Positions 9,428 through 17,308 of a DNA stretch of 64,000 nt are shown piece after piece. The position numbers and the translations under genes are program-made. Within the stretch, counting starts at the first letter, position 1. Each line of letters starts with the position of its first letter. The DNA lies in contig AP017605.1 in assembly GCA_002356515.1 (NCBI GenBank), forward strand, positions 6,557,020-6,621,019, given 5' to 3'. Under the pieces are notes generated by a model. That model had not been told where the DNA came from. It searched no databases and saw only the letters and a program-made list of their open reading frames with translations. This DNA comes from Mesorhizobium loti (lineage in GTDB: Bacteria > Pseudomonadota > Alphaproteobacteria > Rhizobiales > Rhizobiaceae).

Positions 9428-11752
9428 ATGCCGAACGAACGTGCCACGGTTGTGCAGACGCCGGCCGGCGCCGAGCTGACCTTCACGCATCTTGTCGGGC
9501 GCGACGAGATCAGCCGTTGCTTTGCCTATACGGTCGGGTTCGTCGGCCCCAACGCGGGTATCGATCCGCTGAAGATGCTGGGCGGCGTGGTTTCGGTCGA
9601 AGGCGAATCCGATCCGAAACGCTGGTTCAGCGGCCTGGTGTCCGAGTTTCGCCTGACCCGCATCGAGGACCGGCTGGCCTACTACGAAGCGGTCGTCAGG
9701 CCGTGGCTCTGGTTTCTCGGCAACACCACCGATTGCCGGATCTTTCAGAACATGACCGCCGTCGAGATCGTCGAAAAGATCTTCTCGAAATACGGTACGG
9801 CGAAATTCGAGAAGCGGCTGCAAGGATCGTACCCCTCGCGCGAATACTGCGTGCAGTACGACGAGAGCGATCTGGATTTCGTGCAGCGCCTGCTCGAGCA
9901 CGAAGGCATCTTCTATTTCTTCGAGCATGACGAGGGCAAGCACACGCTGGTGCTGTGCGATGCGATGAGCAAGCTGAAGCCGGCGCCCGGCTACGAGAAG
10001 ATCCTTTACAATTTCGAGGGACAGGGTTCACGGCGCGACGTCGAATACATCACCGAATGGATTCCGGGCAGTTCGGTGCGGCCGGGGGCTTATGCCCATA
10101 CCGACTATGATTTCAAGAAGCCTGGCGCCGACCTGATGGCGAAGTCCGCCCAGCCGTTCAGCCACAAGGAAGCCTCCGGCGAGAATTATCGCCAGCCTGG
10201 GGCGCATCTCGATGTCGGGCGCGGCGACACCCTGGCCGGTATCCGGCGCGAGGAACTCCAGGCCGTGCACCAGCGCAATACCGCGGTCGGAACCGTGCGC
10301 GGCCTCCATTCCGGCTGCACATTCAAGCTGGAAAGCTTTCCGCGCGATGACCAGAACCAGGAATATCTGGTGGTCAGCGCCGAATACAGGCTGTTCGATC
10401 CGGGCTACAGAACCCAGAACGAGGCCCACAGCGAGAATTACAAGATCGTGCTGGGTGTCGCGCCGACTGCCTTGCCCTATCGCCCGCCGCGCATCACGGC
10501 GCGGCCGATCATGCGCGGGCCGCAGACGGCGACGGTGGTCGGCCCTTCCGGCGAGGAGATATTCACCGACAAATACGCCCGGGTGAAAGTGCAGTTCCAC
10601 TGGGACCGCCTGGGCAAGAAGAACGAAAACAGTTCCTGCTTCGTGCGTGTCTCGCAGACCTGGGCCGGCAGCGGCTGGGGCTTCATCCAGATACCGCGCA
10701 TCGGCCAGGAGGTGATAGTCGACTTCCTCGAAGGCGACCCCGACCTGCCGATCATCACCGGCAGGGTCTACAACGCCTCGCAGATGCCGCCCTACGGCTT
10801 GCCGGGCAACGCGACGCAATCGGGCTGGAAATCCAACTCCTCGAAAGGCGGCGGCGGTTACAACGAGCTGATGTTCGAGGACAAGGCCGGCTCCGAACTG
10901 GTCAATTTCCAGGCGCAGAAGGACCACAACCTTCTGATCAAGCACGACCGCACCAAGCTCGTCCAGCACGACCAGTCCGACCGCATTGACCACGACGCCA
11001 AGCATTCCGTCGGCCACAACCTCGACGAGGACGTCGGCAACAACAAGACGGTCAAGGTCGGCGTCGACCAGACCACGAATATCGGCTCGAACGACACCGA
11101 GACGGTGGGCAAGAACCGCTCGCTGACGGTGGGGGCGAATGAGACGATCCACGTCGTGTCGAACTCGACGGAGAATATCGACGCCAATCACTCGCAGACG
11201 GTGGGGATTGTCCAGACCGTCACCGTCGGCGCTGCACGCATCGACACGGTCGGCGCGTCCGAGACACGAAGCGTTGGCGGGCCGCAGACAAACACCATCG
11301 GCGCGACGCGGTCGGTCACCGTAGGGTCAGCGCAGAGCCACGACATCGGGGCCGCGGACAGCTGGAACATCGCGGCGGCGCAAAGCGTCAATGTCGGCGC
11401 CGATCAGAGTTTCGCTGTCGGCGGGGCACAGTCGTCCGAGATAGGCAAGGCACGAACGGCCAAGATCGGCGCCGATGACGCCACCGATGTCGGTGGCGCG
11501 CATGCTCTCAAGGTCGGCAAGGGCAGCGGCATCCAGATTGCCGAAGACAGTTCGATCAATGTTGGCAAGAATCTGGTGATCGAAGCTGGCGACTCCATCA
11601 CGCTCAAATGCGGTGACGCGACGATCACGATGAAGAAGGACGGCACCATTGTCGCTGACGGGAAGGACATTACACTCAAGGGCAGCGGCAAGATCACCGT
11701 CAAGGCCGACGGCGACGTGATCGTCAAGGGAAGCACGATCAACAACAATTGA
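9428..11752 (+). CDS. vgrG: T6SS spike protein VgrG (TssI)
   Basis: Trimeric needle-tip protein that caps the Hcp tube and carries PAAR proteins and effectors. The 774 residues show the gp27-like N-terminal part (about 1-380: LTFTHLVGRDE, FFEHDEGKHTL, SFPRDDQNQ) and then the gp5-like OB domain (VQFHWDRLGKKNENSSCFVRV, WGFIQIPRIGQEV, GDPDLPIITGRVYN). A long beta-helix of about 24 consecutive octads with V/I-G at positions 1-2 follows (residues ~528-719), then a short tail ending in INNN. No extra catalytic domain is fused, so this is a structural VgrG. AGGAGG lies 10 bp before the ATG. First gene of a three-gene plus-strand operon. Confidence 0.96.
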   Translation: MPNERATVVQTPAGAELTFTHLVGRDEISRCFAYTVGFVGPNAGIDPLKMLGGVVSVEGESDPKRWFSGLVSEFRLTRIEDRLAYYEAVVRPWLWFLGNTTDCRIFQNMTAVEIVEKIFSKYGTAKFEKRLQGSYPSREYCVQYDESDLDFVQRLLEHEGIFYFFEHDEGKHTLVLCDAMSKLKPAPGYEKILYNFEGQGSRRDVEYITEWIPGSSVRPGAYAHTDYDFKKPGADLMAKSAQPFSHKEASGENYRQPGAHLDVGRGDTLAGIRREELQAVHQRNTAVGTVRGLHSGCTFKLESFPRDDQNQEYLVVSAEYRLFDPGYRTQNEAHSENYKIVLGVAPTALPYRPPRITARPIMRGPQTATVVGPSGEEIFTDKYARVKVQFHWDRLGKKNENSSCFVRVSQTWAGSGWGFIQIPRIGQEVIVDFLEGDPDLPIITGRVYNASQMPPYGLPGNATQSGWKSNSSKGGGGYNELMFEDKAGSELVNFQAQKDHNLLIKHDRTKLVQHDQSDRIDHDAKHSVGHNLDEDVGNNKTVKVGVDQTTNIGSNDTETVGKNRSLTVGANETIHVVSNSTENIDANHSQTVGIVQTVTVGAARIDTVGASETRSVGGPQTNTIGATRSVTVGSAQSHDIGAADSWNIAAAQSVNVGADQSFAVGGAQSSEIGKARTAKIGADDATDVGGAHALKVGKGSGIQIAEDSSINVGKNLVIEAGDSITLKCGDATITMKKDGTIVADGKDITLKGSGKITVKADGDVIVKGSTINNN
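11009..11584 (+). repeat. Coding repeat: 24 octads (VGxxxxxx) in the VgrG beta-helix
   Basis: From VGHNLDED to VGKNLVIE the frame is made of 24 consecutive 8-residue units (24 nt each), nearly all beginning V-G or I-G (exceptions VV, ID, IA, IA). This is the octapeptide pattern of the phage gp5 needle, in which each chain of the trimer adds one strand per octad. Confidence 0.85.
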
Positions 11753-11762
11753 GGGCGTCATC

Positions 11763-12185
11763 ATGAAAGTGCTGGATCGCATCGACGGCGTCGTAATCGG
11801 CCTGCTCATCGGTTTTGAAGGCGGAGCGCCGCTGGTGGTCTTCGTCGGCAATCCGCGCGAGACGGCGATTGCGGCACGCAGCCTGACCGAACTGGACGTT
11901 TCGGCGATCGGTTCGGAACTGGCGCTCCTGTTTGAGGAGGGTGATCCGACGCGACCGCTGGTCGTCGGACGCATCGTCGATCCGGCACACAAGGAGAGGA
12001 AACTGTCGGTTGTGCGCGAAGGCGACCGTGTCGTCATCAGCGGCGAAGAACGCATAGAACTGCGCTGCGGTTTGGCGTCGATCATCCTGGAGAAGGACGG
12101 CCGCGTGACCATTCGCGGTACCCAGTTGACCAGCCAGGCGAGTGGGACCAACCGTATTCGCGGCGGGGCCGTGCATCTCAACTGA
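11763..12185 (+). CDS. DUF6484-type VgrG-associated protein
   Basis: A 140-residue protein of unknown function starting 10 bp after vgrG. The N-terminal half (DGVVIGLLIGFEGGAPLV ... ALLFEEGDPTRPLVVGRI) reads like a small OB/SH3-like barrel. The C-terminal half (ELRCGLASIILEKDGRVTIRGTQLTSQASG) strongly resembles the end of VgrG/DUF2345 beta-prism repeats. That suggests it docks on, or extends, the VgrG tip. Family assignment is from memory of proteins found next to vgrG; the role is inferred from the location. Confidence 0.75.
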   Translation: MKVLDRIDGVVIGLLIGFEGGAPLVVFVGNPRETAIAARSLTELDVSAIGSELALLFEEGDPTRPLVVGRIVDPAHKERKLSVVREGDRVVISGEERIELRCGLASIILEKDGRVTIRGTQLTSQASGTNRIRGGAVHLN

Positions 12186-12195
12186 GGCATTGCCG

Positions 12196-13359
12196 ATGCA
12201 TCGCGTCGCGACGATCGCCGCCATCGTGGATCAGCACGCCGAAGATGCGGCTTTCCTCTGGCTTCGCCGTCGCCGGGAGATCGATGGCCCTATCCTCGAT
12301 GAGACGGACATCGGCCGCATCGACCAGCGTCTCGAAGCCAATCTCGAAGGGCTCATGGCTGCCGGCAAAGCCGGCTGGGAAGCTGCCCAGGCCAGGTTCG
12401 CGGACTATGCCGAACCGGGTGAGCTTTTCGTGATTGCCGCACTGGCATTGCGTTGGGGTGATGCCGATCTGATTGAAGTCGCTCTCAACAGTGCCGCGAC
12501 GCTGGGCGAGCATGGTTTGTCGAGCCTTTCCGCCGCGATCGCGCGCACGCCGCGTGAAAACCTGCGGCCGCTGGTGGGCAAATGGCTGGACACCCGGGAT
12601 GCACTGCAGCGTTGTCTCGGCCTATCGGCGCTCTGGCACCATCGCGTGGATCCGGGACCGCGTCTTCCCGACCTGGCGAACCATTCCGACGCAAGGGTAC
12701 GCTGCCGCGCTGTCAGGCTCGCCGGCGCGATCAAGCGCCGCGACGTCCTTCCGTCTGTGCTGGCCGGCCTTGACGGTGAGACGCCGAAGGAACGCTTGAC
12801 GGCGGCCTTGGCCGCTTGCCTGCTTGGCGAAACGCGGTCCGCCCATCCCGTCATCGACAAGATCGTGCTGACGGAACCGGGGCTTGCGGCGGCGGCGATC
12901 GAGATCCGCCTGCTGACGAGTGCGCCGAAGGCCGGCAAGGGCTGGCTGCAGAAGCACCTGGAGCAGCCCGCGCTTCGCGGCGTGGCGACAGCGTCGGTAG
13001 GCCTGTTTGGCGATCGCGCGGTGATGCCCTGGCTGATCGAAAAAATGCGCGAGCCAGAACTTGTCGTTGCCGCCAGTGCGGCATTTCGCGACCTGTTCGA
13101 GGTTGATTTCGGCGACACTGACCTTTTTGTCGTCGACCCGGCTTTGCTCGGCAAGGAATTCGCCCATCTGGACGACACCGCGCTGCCGGTGGCCGACAAG
13201 GTCGAGGCATGGTGGGACGGGGGGCGGGGTGGGCGCGATCATCGACCTTTCCGGTCGATGCGCCTGTTGCGGCTCAACGCGTTGCGCGCGGCACTGGCCA
13301 CAGCTGACACGCCGCTTGCCGATTGGCGTGTCACCCGCCGCTTTCCAGCCTGGATGTGA
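12196..13359 (+). CDS. TIGR02270-family HEAT-like protein, VgrG-linked
   Basis: A 387-residue cytoplasmic protein made of alpha-helical HEAT-like repeats (for example LRPLVGKWLDTRDALQRCLG, ARVRCRAVRLAGAIKRRDVL, MPWLIEKMREPELVVAASAA). Family members are typically encoded beside vgrG, and a chaperone or adaptor role is plausible but unproven. ATG at 12196, behind GAGG, is preferred to an upstream in-frame start that would overlap the DUF6484 gene. Its end is 3 bp from the convergent ketosynthase-like gene, so both transcripts end here. Confidence 0.78.
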   Translation: MHRVATIAAIVDQHAEDAAFLWLRRRREIDGPILDETDIGRIDQRLEANLEGLMAAGKAGWEAAQARFADYAEPGELFVIAALALRWGDADLIEVALNSAATLGEHGLSSLSAAIARTPRENLRPLVGKWLDTRDALQRCLGLSALWHHRVDPGPRLPDLANHSDARVRCRAVRLAGAIKRRDVLPSVLAGLDGETPKERLTAALAACLLGETRSAHPVIDKIVLTEPGLAAAAIEIRLLTSAPKAGKGWLQKHLEQPALRGVATASVGLFGDRAVMPWLIEKMREPELVVAASAAFRDLFEVDFGDTDLFVVDPALLGKEFAHLDDTALPVADKVEAWWDGGRGGRDHRPFRSMRLLRLNALRAALATADTPLADWRVTRRFPAWM

Positions 13360-13362
13360 GTT

Positions 13363-14406
13363 TCAGCGCCGGGTCATCCGGGCCATCACCGCCGCGGCGC
13401 GCAGGCCGTTCTCCGAGGCGAGTTCGCAGACGGCGGTCTTTCCGGGCGCGTAGTCATTGAGGAAACTGTCGGCAGCCAGCATCAGCGCAAGCGCCCCACC
13501 GGCAGCGCCGATGTCGCCGATGGTCATGGCGGGGAAAGCGGTGGGCAGCGTCTCGCGGCGCGTGCGGTAGAAGCGTGGCCGCGTGATCAACTGCTCCCAA
13601 CCGCTGTAGCGCTCGCCATTGCTGTTGCTGATGACAAAATCGATGTCGGGCTCTGATGGGCCCGATCCGGTCACGGCATCGCGCAAGGCGCCGAGCAAGG
13701 CACGACCCTGACTGTAGCGTTCGGAAAGAACGCTGTCTGTTTCTTGGGCCAGGCCCACGCCGTGGATGGCGGCGTGGACGGGCGCATTTCCTTCCGGGCT
13801 GCGCGTCAGCCGGACGAAGGCCGCCGCCTCGCCCGGAACAAGGCCTTGTGCGTTGTCTTCGCCTTTGAGGCGCCCAGCCTGCCCCAGTCGAGCGAAATCC
13901 GTGTCGTTGACGAGACTGTCGACCCCACCGAGCAGAACCTGCTCGACGCCTTGCTGCTCCATCATTTCCAATGCGCGTTCGAGCAGGCCAATGCTTGCGG
14001 CCGCGCCGCCGTCGGTTGCCCGTGATGCCGGGTGGAATTTATGTCCGGTCGCCGACATCACCGCCGTCAAGAAGGCCGGCGGGGCGATGTCGCCATAGGC
14101 CGGGTGATTGCGAAAGCTTTCGGGGGGTGTCAGCAAAATAGCGGTCCCCTCGGATGCGATCTTGCCGCTTTGCAATGCTTCGCCGATGGCTCTTGCGGCC
14201 ATGTTGACCAGCCAGACGCCATTGCTTGGACGCAAGCGCCGGTGGGAGGGAATGCGTGCGACGATCTGAGTGGCGCCAAGCGGGTCGGCTAGCACTGTCT
14301 CCTCGAAGGCGGAGAGGCTCGCGCGAATTGCTGCAATGGTCTGCCGCGCGTTCAACCCTGCCGCGGTGACCGCACCGGCGCCTGAGACATAGAGCGGCCG
14401 CTTCAT
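13363..14406 (-). CDS. T6SS-linked ketosynthase-fold protein lacking catalytic residues
   Basis: A 347-residue thiolase/beta-ketoacyl-synthase-fold protein: GAGAVTAAGLNARQTIAAIR at the start, VLLGGVDSLV, GLVPGEAAAFVRL and IGDIGAAGGALAL near the end. The active-site Cys is missing: the equivalent region reads ATDGGAAASIG, and the only Cys in the protein is near residue 325. The motif that normally reads GHxxGAAG reads GDIGAAG, so the His is also lost. It should therefore not condense acyl groups and may serve as a scaffold or chaperone. It overlaps the DUF2169 gene by 4 bp (ATGA) and ends the long T6SS operon. Confidence 0.8.
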   Translation of the reverse strand: MKRPLYVSGAGAVTAAGLNARQTIAAIRASLSAFEETVLADPLGATQIVARIPSHRRLRPSNGVWLVNMAARAIGEALQSGKIASEGTAILLTPPESFRNHPAYGDIAPPAFLTAVMSATGHKFHPASRATDGGAAASIGLLERALEMMEQQGVEQVLLGGVDSLVNDTDFARLGQAGRLKGEDNAQGLVPGEAAAFVRLTRSPEGNAPVHAAIHGVGLAQETDSVLSERYSQGRALLGALRDAVTGSGPSEPDIDFVISNSNGERYSGWEQLITRPRFYRTRRETLPTAFPAMTIGDIGAAGGALALMLAADSFLNDYAPGKTAVCELASENGLRAAAVMARMTRR

Positions 14407-15491
14407 GGCTGCCAGACCGGCTGATCACGCAGCGTGCCGTCGCCGCCGAGAGGTGAAAGATACTCTTTGCGCTTACGTCGTGCCAAAAGCAGCGCCGGCG
14501 TGACATGGCCGAAAACAATCTCACGCAAAGCCGGGGCGTTGCGGCGCGTCACGAAGGACAGGCGTGCCTTCAGCGTTACGCGCCAAAGGTCCGGCTCGAT
14601 GATCACAGTGTCCGGCGCAAAGGCGTGCACCACGACCCTGTCGTCATAAATCAACCTCACCGGTGCCGTGATCCGCGGCAGTCGGAAGCTCCAGCGTCCC
14701 GTCGGTGTGAGGCCGACGAGCGACACGTCCTCACCACCGGTAAGCCGCGGCAACTGCTGATCCGCCGGCGCGCAAAGGTGGTGTCGCGGATCGAAATCCT
14801 TTGGCGGCAACGGCCACTGCGTGTCGACCCAGTTCTGATCGTAGGTGCCCGCAAAGCCGAGCCGCGGCTGCCAGCCACGGCCCAGTGCCGCAAATCCTGC
14901 CGGCCTTGGCCGGTCGGCAGGGCTCAAGACCGGTTCGCCCGGATAAGTGATGTTCGGCGCCTGTGTCCTGACGGCAGGATCCGCCGAAGCGGCATGATGG
15001 AACCCGACGCCGACCGGATTGCGTGGTTCGGCTCTCCCATCCTGCGTCGTGCCGCCATAGGCGCGCTCGTAGACGATCGGCATCGTTCTGAAAGGATTTG
15101 GCGCGCTGTAGCTGCCGGCATCGTAGATGCGGTCGCCGGCGACATTCAGCACTTTGCGTACATTGCCTATGCTCAGGCCCACTTGCATCTCGCGCACCGG
15201 CTTGCCGTTCGGTGCATGGGCCGTTGCGTTGACGATCACTTCCGCGGCGGGCTTCACCGGGGCGATGTCTGCCTCGTATCGGTTGGAGGACAGGCTCGGG
15301 TCGCCGAACGGAACGTCACCGAACGTGACCGGCAACTGCTCGGCGGCCGGTCGCAATGCGCCGTTTGACTCCGGCGACTCGAAGCTCGCCGAGAGCATGG
15401 CCACAAGCACTTCCTGGCCGTCCGCATTCAACTGCACATGGGTCGCGGCAGCAAAAGGTGTGCGGTTTTCGAGCCAGACGTCAAAGGCCAT
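14403..15491 (-). CDS. DUF2169-domain T6SS effector adaptor/chaperone
   Basis: A 362-residue DUF2169 protein (MAFDVWLENRTPFAAATHVQ; GDPSLSSNRYEADIAPVKP; PMVYERAYGGTTQDG-like segment; GRGWQPRLGFAGTYDQ). In Agrobacterium a DUF2169 protein is encoded with, and supports, the DUF4150-nuclease effector Tde2, so the same adaptor role is proposed for the DUF4150 protein at 16438. There is no signal peptide, consistent with a cytoplasmic loading factor. It is coupled to the ketosynthase-like gene downstream and starts 3 bp after the putative immunity gene. Confidence 0.85.
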   Translation of the reverse strand: MAFDVWLENRTPFAAATHVQLNADGQEVLVAMLSASFESPESNGALRPAAEQLPVTFGDVPFGDPSLSSNRYEADIAPVKPAAEVIVNATAHAPNGKPVREMQVGLSIGNVRKVLNVAGDRIYDAGSYSAPNPFRTMPIVYERAYGGTTQDGRAEPRNPVGVGFHHAASADPAVRTQAPNITYPGEPVLSPADRPRPAGFAALGRGWQPRLGFAGTYDQNWVDTQWPLPPKDFDPRHHLCAPADQQLPRLTGGEDVSLVGLTPTGRWSFRLPRITAPVRLIYDDRVVVHAFAPDTVIIEPDLWRVTLKARLSFVTRRNAPALREIVFGHVTPALLLARRKRKEYLSPLGGDGTLRDQPVWQP

Positions 15492-15494
15492 GGC

Positions 15495-15986
15495 TCAGCT
15501 CCAGTTGCCGTTCTCGTCGAGTCCGATCGGCCAGTACGGCATGCAGGTGAGCAGGCGCACATAGTCCTTGAGGCCTTCTTCGACCAGCCAGCCCAGCATG
15601 GCGACTTGCGGTGGAACGCGGTCGCCTGGCGGAAGCGTTCGGTTCAGTTCGTCGAACGACAGCCAGTATGTGCGAAAGAACCAGACAACCTCGGACGCGG
15701 AGGCGGGGCCGGCAAGTCGCTTGTCATAGGCCAGATCAATCGCTTCCGATTTTTTATAGCCGTCCAGGACAAAGGCTTCGACGCAATCTTGCCACCACGC
15801 ATCGCCAATCTCGTATGTCGTCGCAAAGTCCGCGACGTATTGGGCATAGAGGCGCTTGTGCGCGTCGGTTGCATCGGCGAGCGGTCTTTCCCGGCCTTGA
15901 TCGGGAATTTCTCCATAGAGATCGGTTGGCGCACCCAGCAATTGGCGCACGGCTTTCTCGACATTGTGCACGATCTTGAAGGCCAT
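15495..15986 (-). CDS. Putative T6SS immunity protein 1 (unknown family)
   Basis: A 163-residue cytoplasmic protein that I do not recognise. ATG at 15986 follows GGAG inside the end of the preceding gene and is preferred to an extended in-frame start at 16133. It has an aromatic-rich middle (EVVWFFRTYWLSFDELNR) and the C-terminal segment YVRLLTCMPYWPIGLDENGN. These two blocks match VLHVFRKYFLEIDTLNL and VYELVRGLVFVPIGQSPDEE in the adjacent gene, so the two are diverged paralogues. Position directly behind a DUF4150-toxin gene suggests immunity; this is inference. Confidence 0.7.
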   Translation of the reverse strand: MAFKIVHNVEKAVRQLLGAPTDLYGEIPDQGRERPLADATDAHKRLYAQYVADFATTYEIGDAWWQDCVEAFVLDGYKKSEAIDLAYDKRLAGPASASEVVWFFRTYWLSFDELNRTLPPGDRVPPQVAMLGWLVEEGLKDYVRLLTCMPYWPIGLDENGNWS

Positions 15987-15987
15987 C

Positions 15988-16431
15988 TCAGCAGAACTCC
16001 TCGTCGGGAGATTGACCGATGGGTACGAAAACAAGGCCCCTGACCAGTTCATAGACATCGGGTGCGACGTTGGGCAGATCATCGACCAGCAGGTCGATCG
16101 GAAGCTGGAAATCGACCTCCTCGGTCTCTCCATCCGTCCCCCAGTCGCTTTCCTTTGTCTCGCCGCCGCTGGGGGGCTCGCGGCTTTCGTTATCGAGGTT
16201 CAGAGTATCGATCTCGAGGAAGTACTTGCGAAAGACATGGAGAACCCGAGGGTGAGCAGTCGGTCCGGCCGGCCACCGGGCTTCGAAATCATTCTGTGGA
16301 ACCGAACCGACAAGCTCGGACGGATCACGAACAGCGTGGGCCTTCCACCAGGCCATGACCGCTGGCAGGATCGTACGCATTTCAGCGAGGTATCGCGCCT
16401 GAATCTCCTTGTAGCGTTTATCCATCTCCAT
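15988..16431 (-). CDS. Putative T6SS immunity protein 2 (paralogue of the next gene)
   Basis: A 147-residue acidic protein that I do not recognise, 6 bp after the DUF4150-toxin stop. It opens with a helical, Trp-containing segment (AVMAWWKAHAV) and has the block VLHVFRKYFLEIDTLNL. An acidic linker (Gly/Glu/Asp rich, about residues 88-110) and VYELVRGLVFVPIGQSPDEE follow. The acidity fits binding to the strongly basic C-terminus of the toxin. The first position after the toxin makes this the better immunity candidate of the pair; the function is inferred from context only. Confidence 0.7.
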   Translation of the reverse strand: MEMDKRYKEIQARYLAEMRTILPAVMAWWKAHAVRDPSELVGSVPQNDFEARWPAGPTAHPRVLHVFRKYFLEIDTLNLDNESREPPSGGETKESDWGTDGETEEVDFQLPIDLLVDDLPNVAPDVYELVRGLVFVPIGQSPDEEFC

Positions 16432-16437
16432 TCCCTT

Positions 16438-17304
16438 CTAGGAGCGCCCGGCTCTGATGCTGGCGCCAATCTTGGAGACCTTTGTGCCTTGTGTGTTGGA
16501 GTGCGCGCGACAATGCGGCCTCACCATCTCAGGCTTGCTCATGAGTTCCTTGAACGCGTCGGGCGACGGTTTGAGATGGCAGCCGCCGAGTTCCCATGCA
16601 CGGTTCAGAGGCGGCTGATGATCCGGTGTCATCTTCTTTCGATCACGGTTTTTGTAGCGTTTTTTCCCACCGGAATCGGCCTTGCCGTAGTCCTCCTCGC
16701 GCATCCATTTGCCGCCTGGTGTCTTGGCCCGCTTTCCCGCACGGATCTGTTTTGCGCACTCCCAGCACTGCTTGCCGTAAACCTCGTCCTTCTGGGGTTG
16801 TTTGATGCTCGGGCGGTGCTTGTCGCTGTCGTAGGGCGTCTTGCATTTGCTCTTGCGATAATCGCTGCCAAGCGCCGCTTTCAGGATCACGAGCGCGCCG
16901 GGTGCGGTGCAGTTCGGCGGTCTGCTGGCTTCATTCTGGAGTAGCGGATCGCCATGGCGGCAGACGCCCTTGCCTTCGACTTTCACCGTGAAAGACCAGA
17001 GCGTGAAGTTGCCCTTGCCCTTGGTCTTGTGCGTTATGACCCCACCGCCTTGCGTGCCTGGCTCATTGCCGGTGCTTGTCGCGATCTCCGAAACGTCCTC
17101 CAGGCACGTTGGATTGCCGTCGGCCTTGACGCTCTTGCTGCCTTTTGTCAGATCGCTGGCGAACAGCATGTTGACATAGGGCACGGGCAGGGGGCCTGCC
17201 GGCGGCGGCGGTGGTGTCAAACAAACGTCACCCGGGGCAATGCCCTTGCCGTCACTGCCCTTGTGGAACCATCCCATCTTCTCGGCGAATACGGTGCATC
17301 CCAT
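16438..17304 (-). CDS. DUF4150 (PAAR-like) T6SS effector with candidate zinc/HNH-type nuclease C-terminus
   Basis: A 288-residue specialised effector. Residues ~1-135 form a DUF4150 PAAR-like domain (GDVCLTPPPPPAGPLPVPYVN, GGGVITHKTKGKGNF, GKGVCRHGDPLLQN) that would sit on the VgrG tip. The C-terminal ~135 residues are Lys/Arg-rich and carry CWEC (C180, C183), PDHQPP (D228, H229), GGC (C242) and PHCRAHSN (H264, C265, H268, N270). That arrangement resembles zinc-knuckle HNH/His-Me-finger nucleases; I cannot assign a named toxin family. ATG at 17304, 4 bp past the tagF stop, is chosen over an extended in-frame start at 17514 that would lie inside tagF. Two putative immunity genes follow. Confidence 0.85.
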   Translation of the reverse strand: MGCTVFAEKMGWFHKGSDGKGIAPGDVCLTPPPPPAGPLPVPYVNMLFASDLTKGSKSVKADGNPTCLEDVSEIATSTGNEPGTQGGGVITHKTKGKGNFTLWSFTVKVEGKGVCRHGDPLLQNEASRPPNCTAPGALVILKAALGSDYRKSKCKTPYDSDKHRPSIKQPQKDEVYGKQCWECAKQIRAGKRAKTPGGKWMREEDYGKADSGGKKRYKNRDRKKMTPDHQPPLNRAWELGGCHLKPSPDAFKELMSKPEMVRPHCRAHSNTQGTKVSKIGASIRAGRS

Positions 17305-17308
17305 CGGC

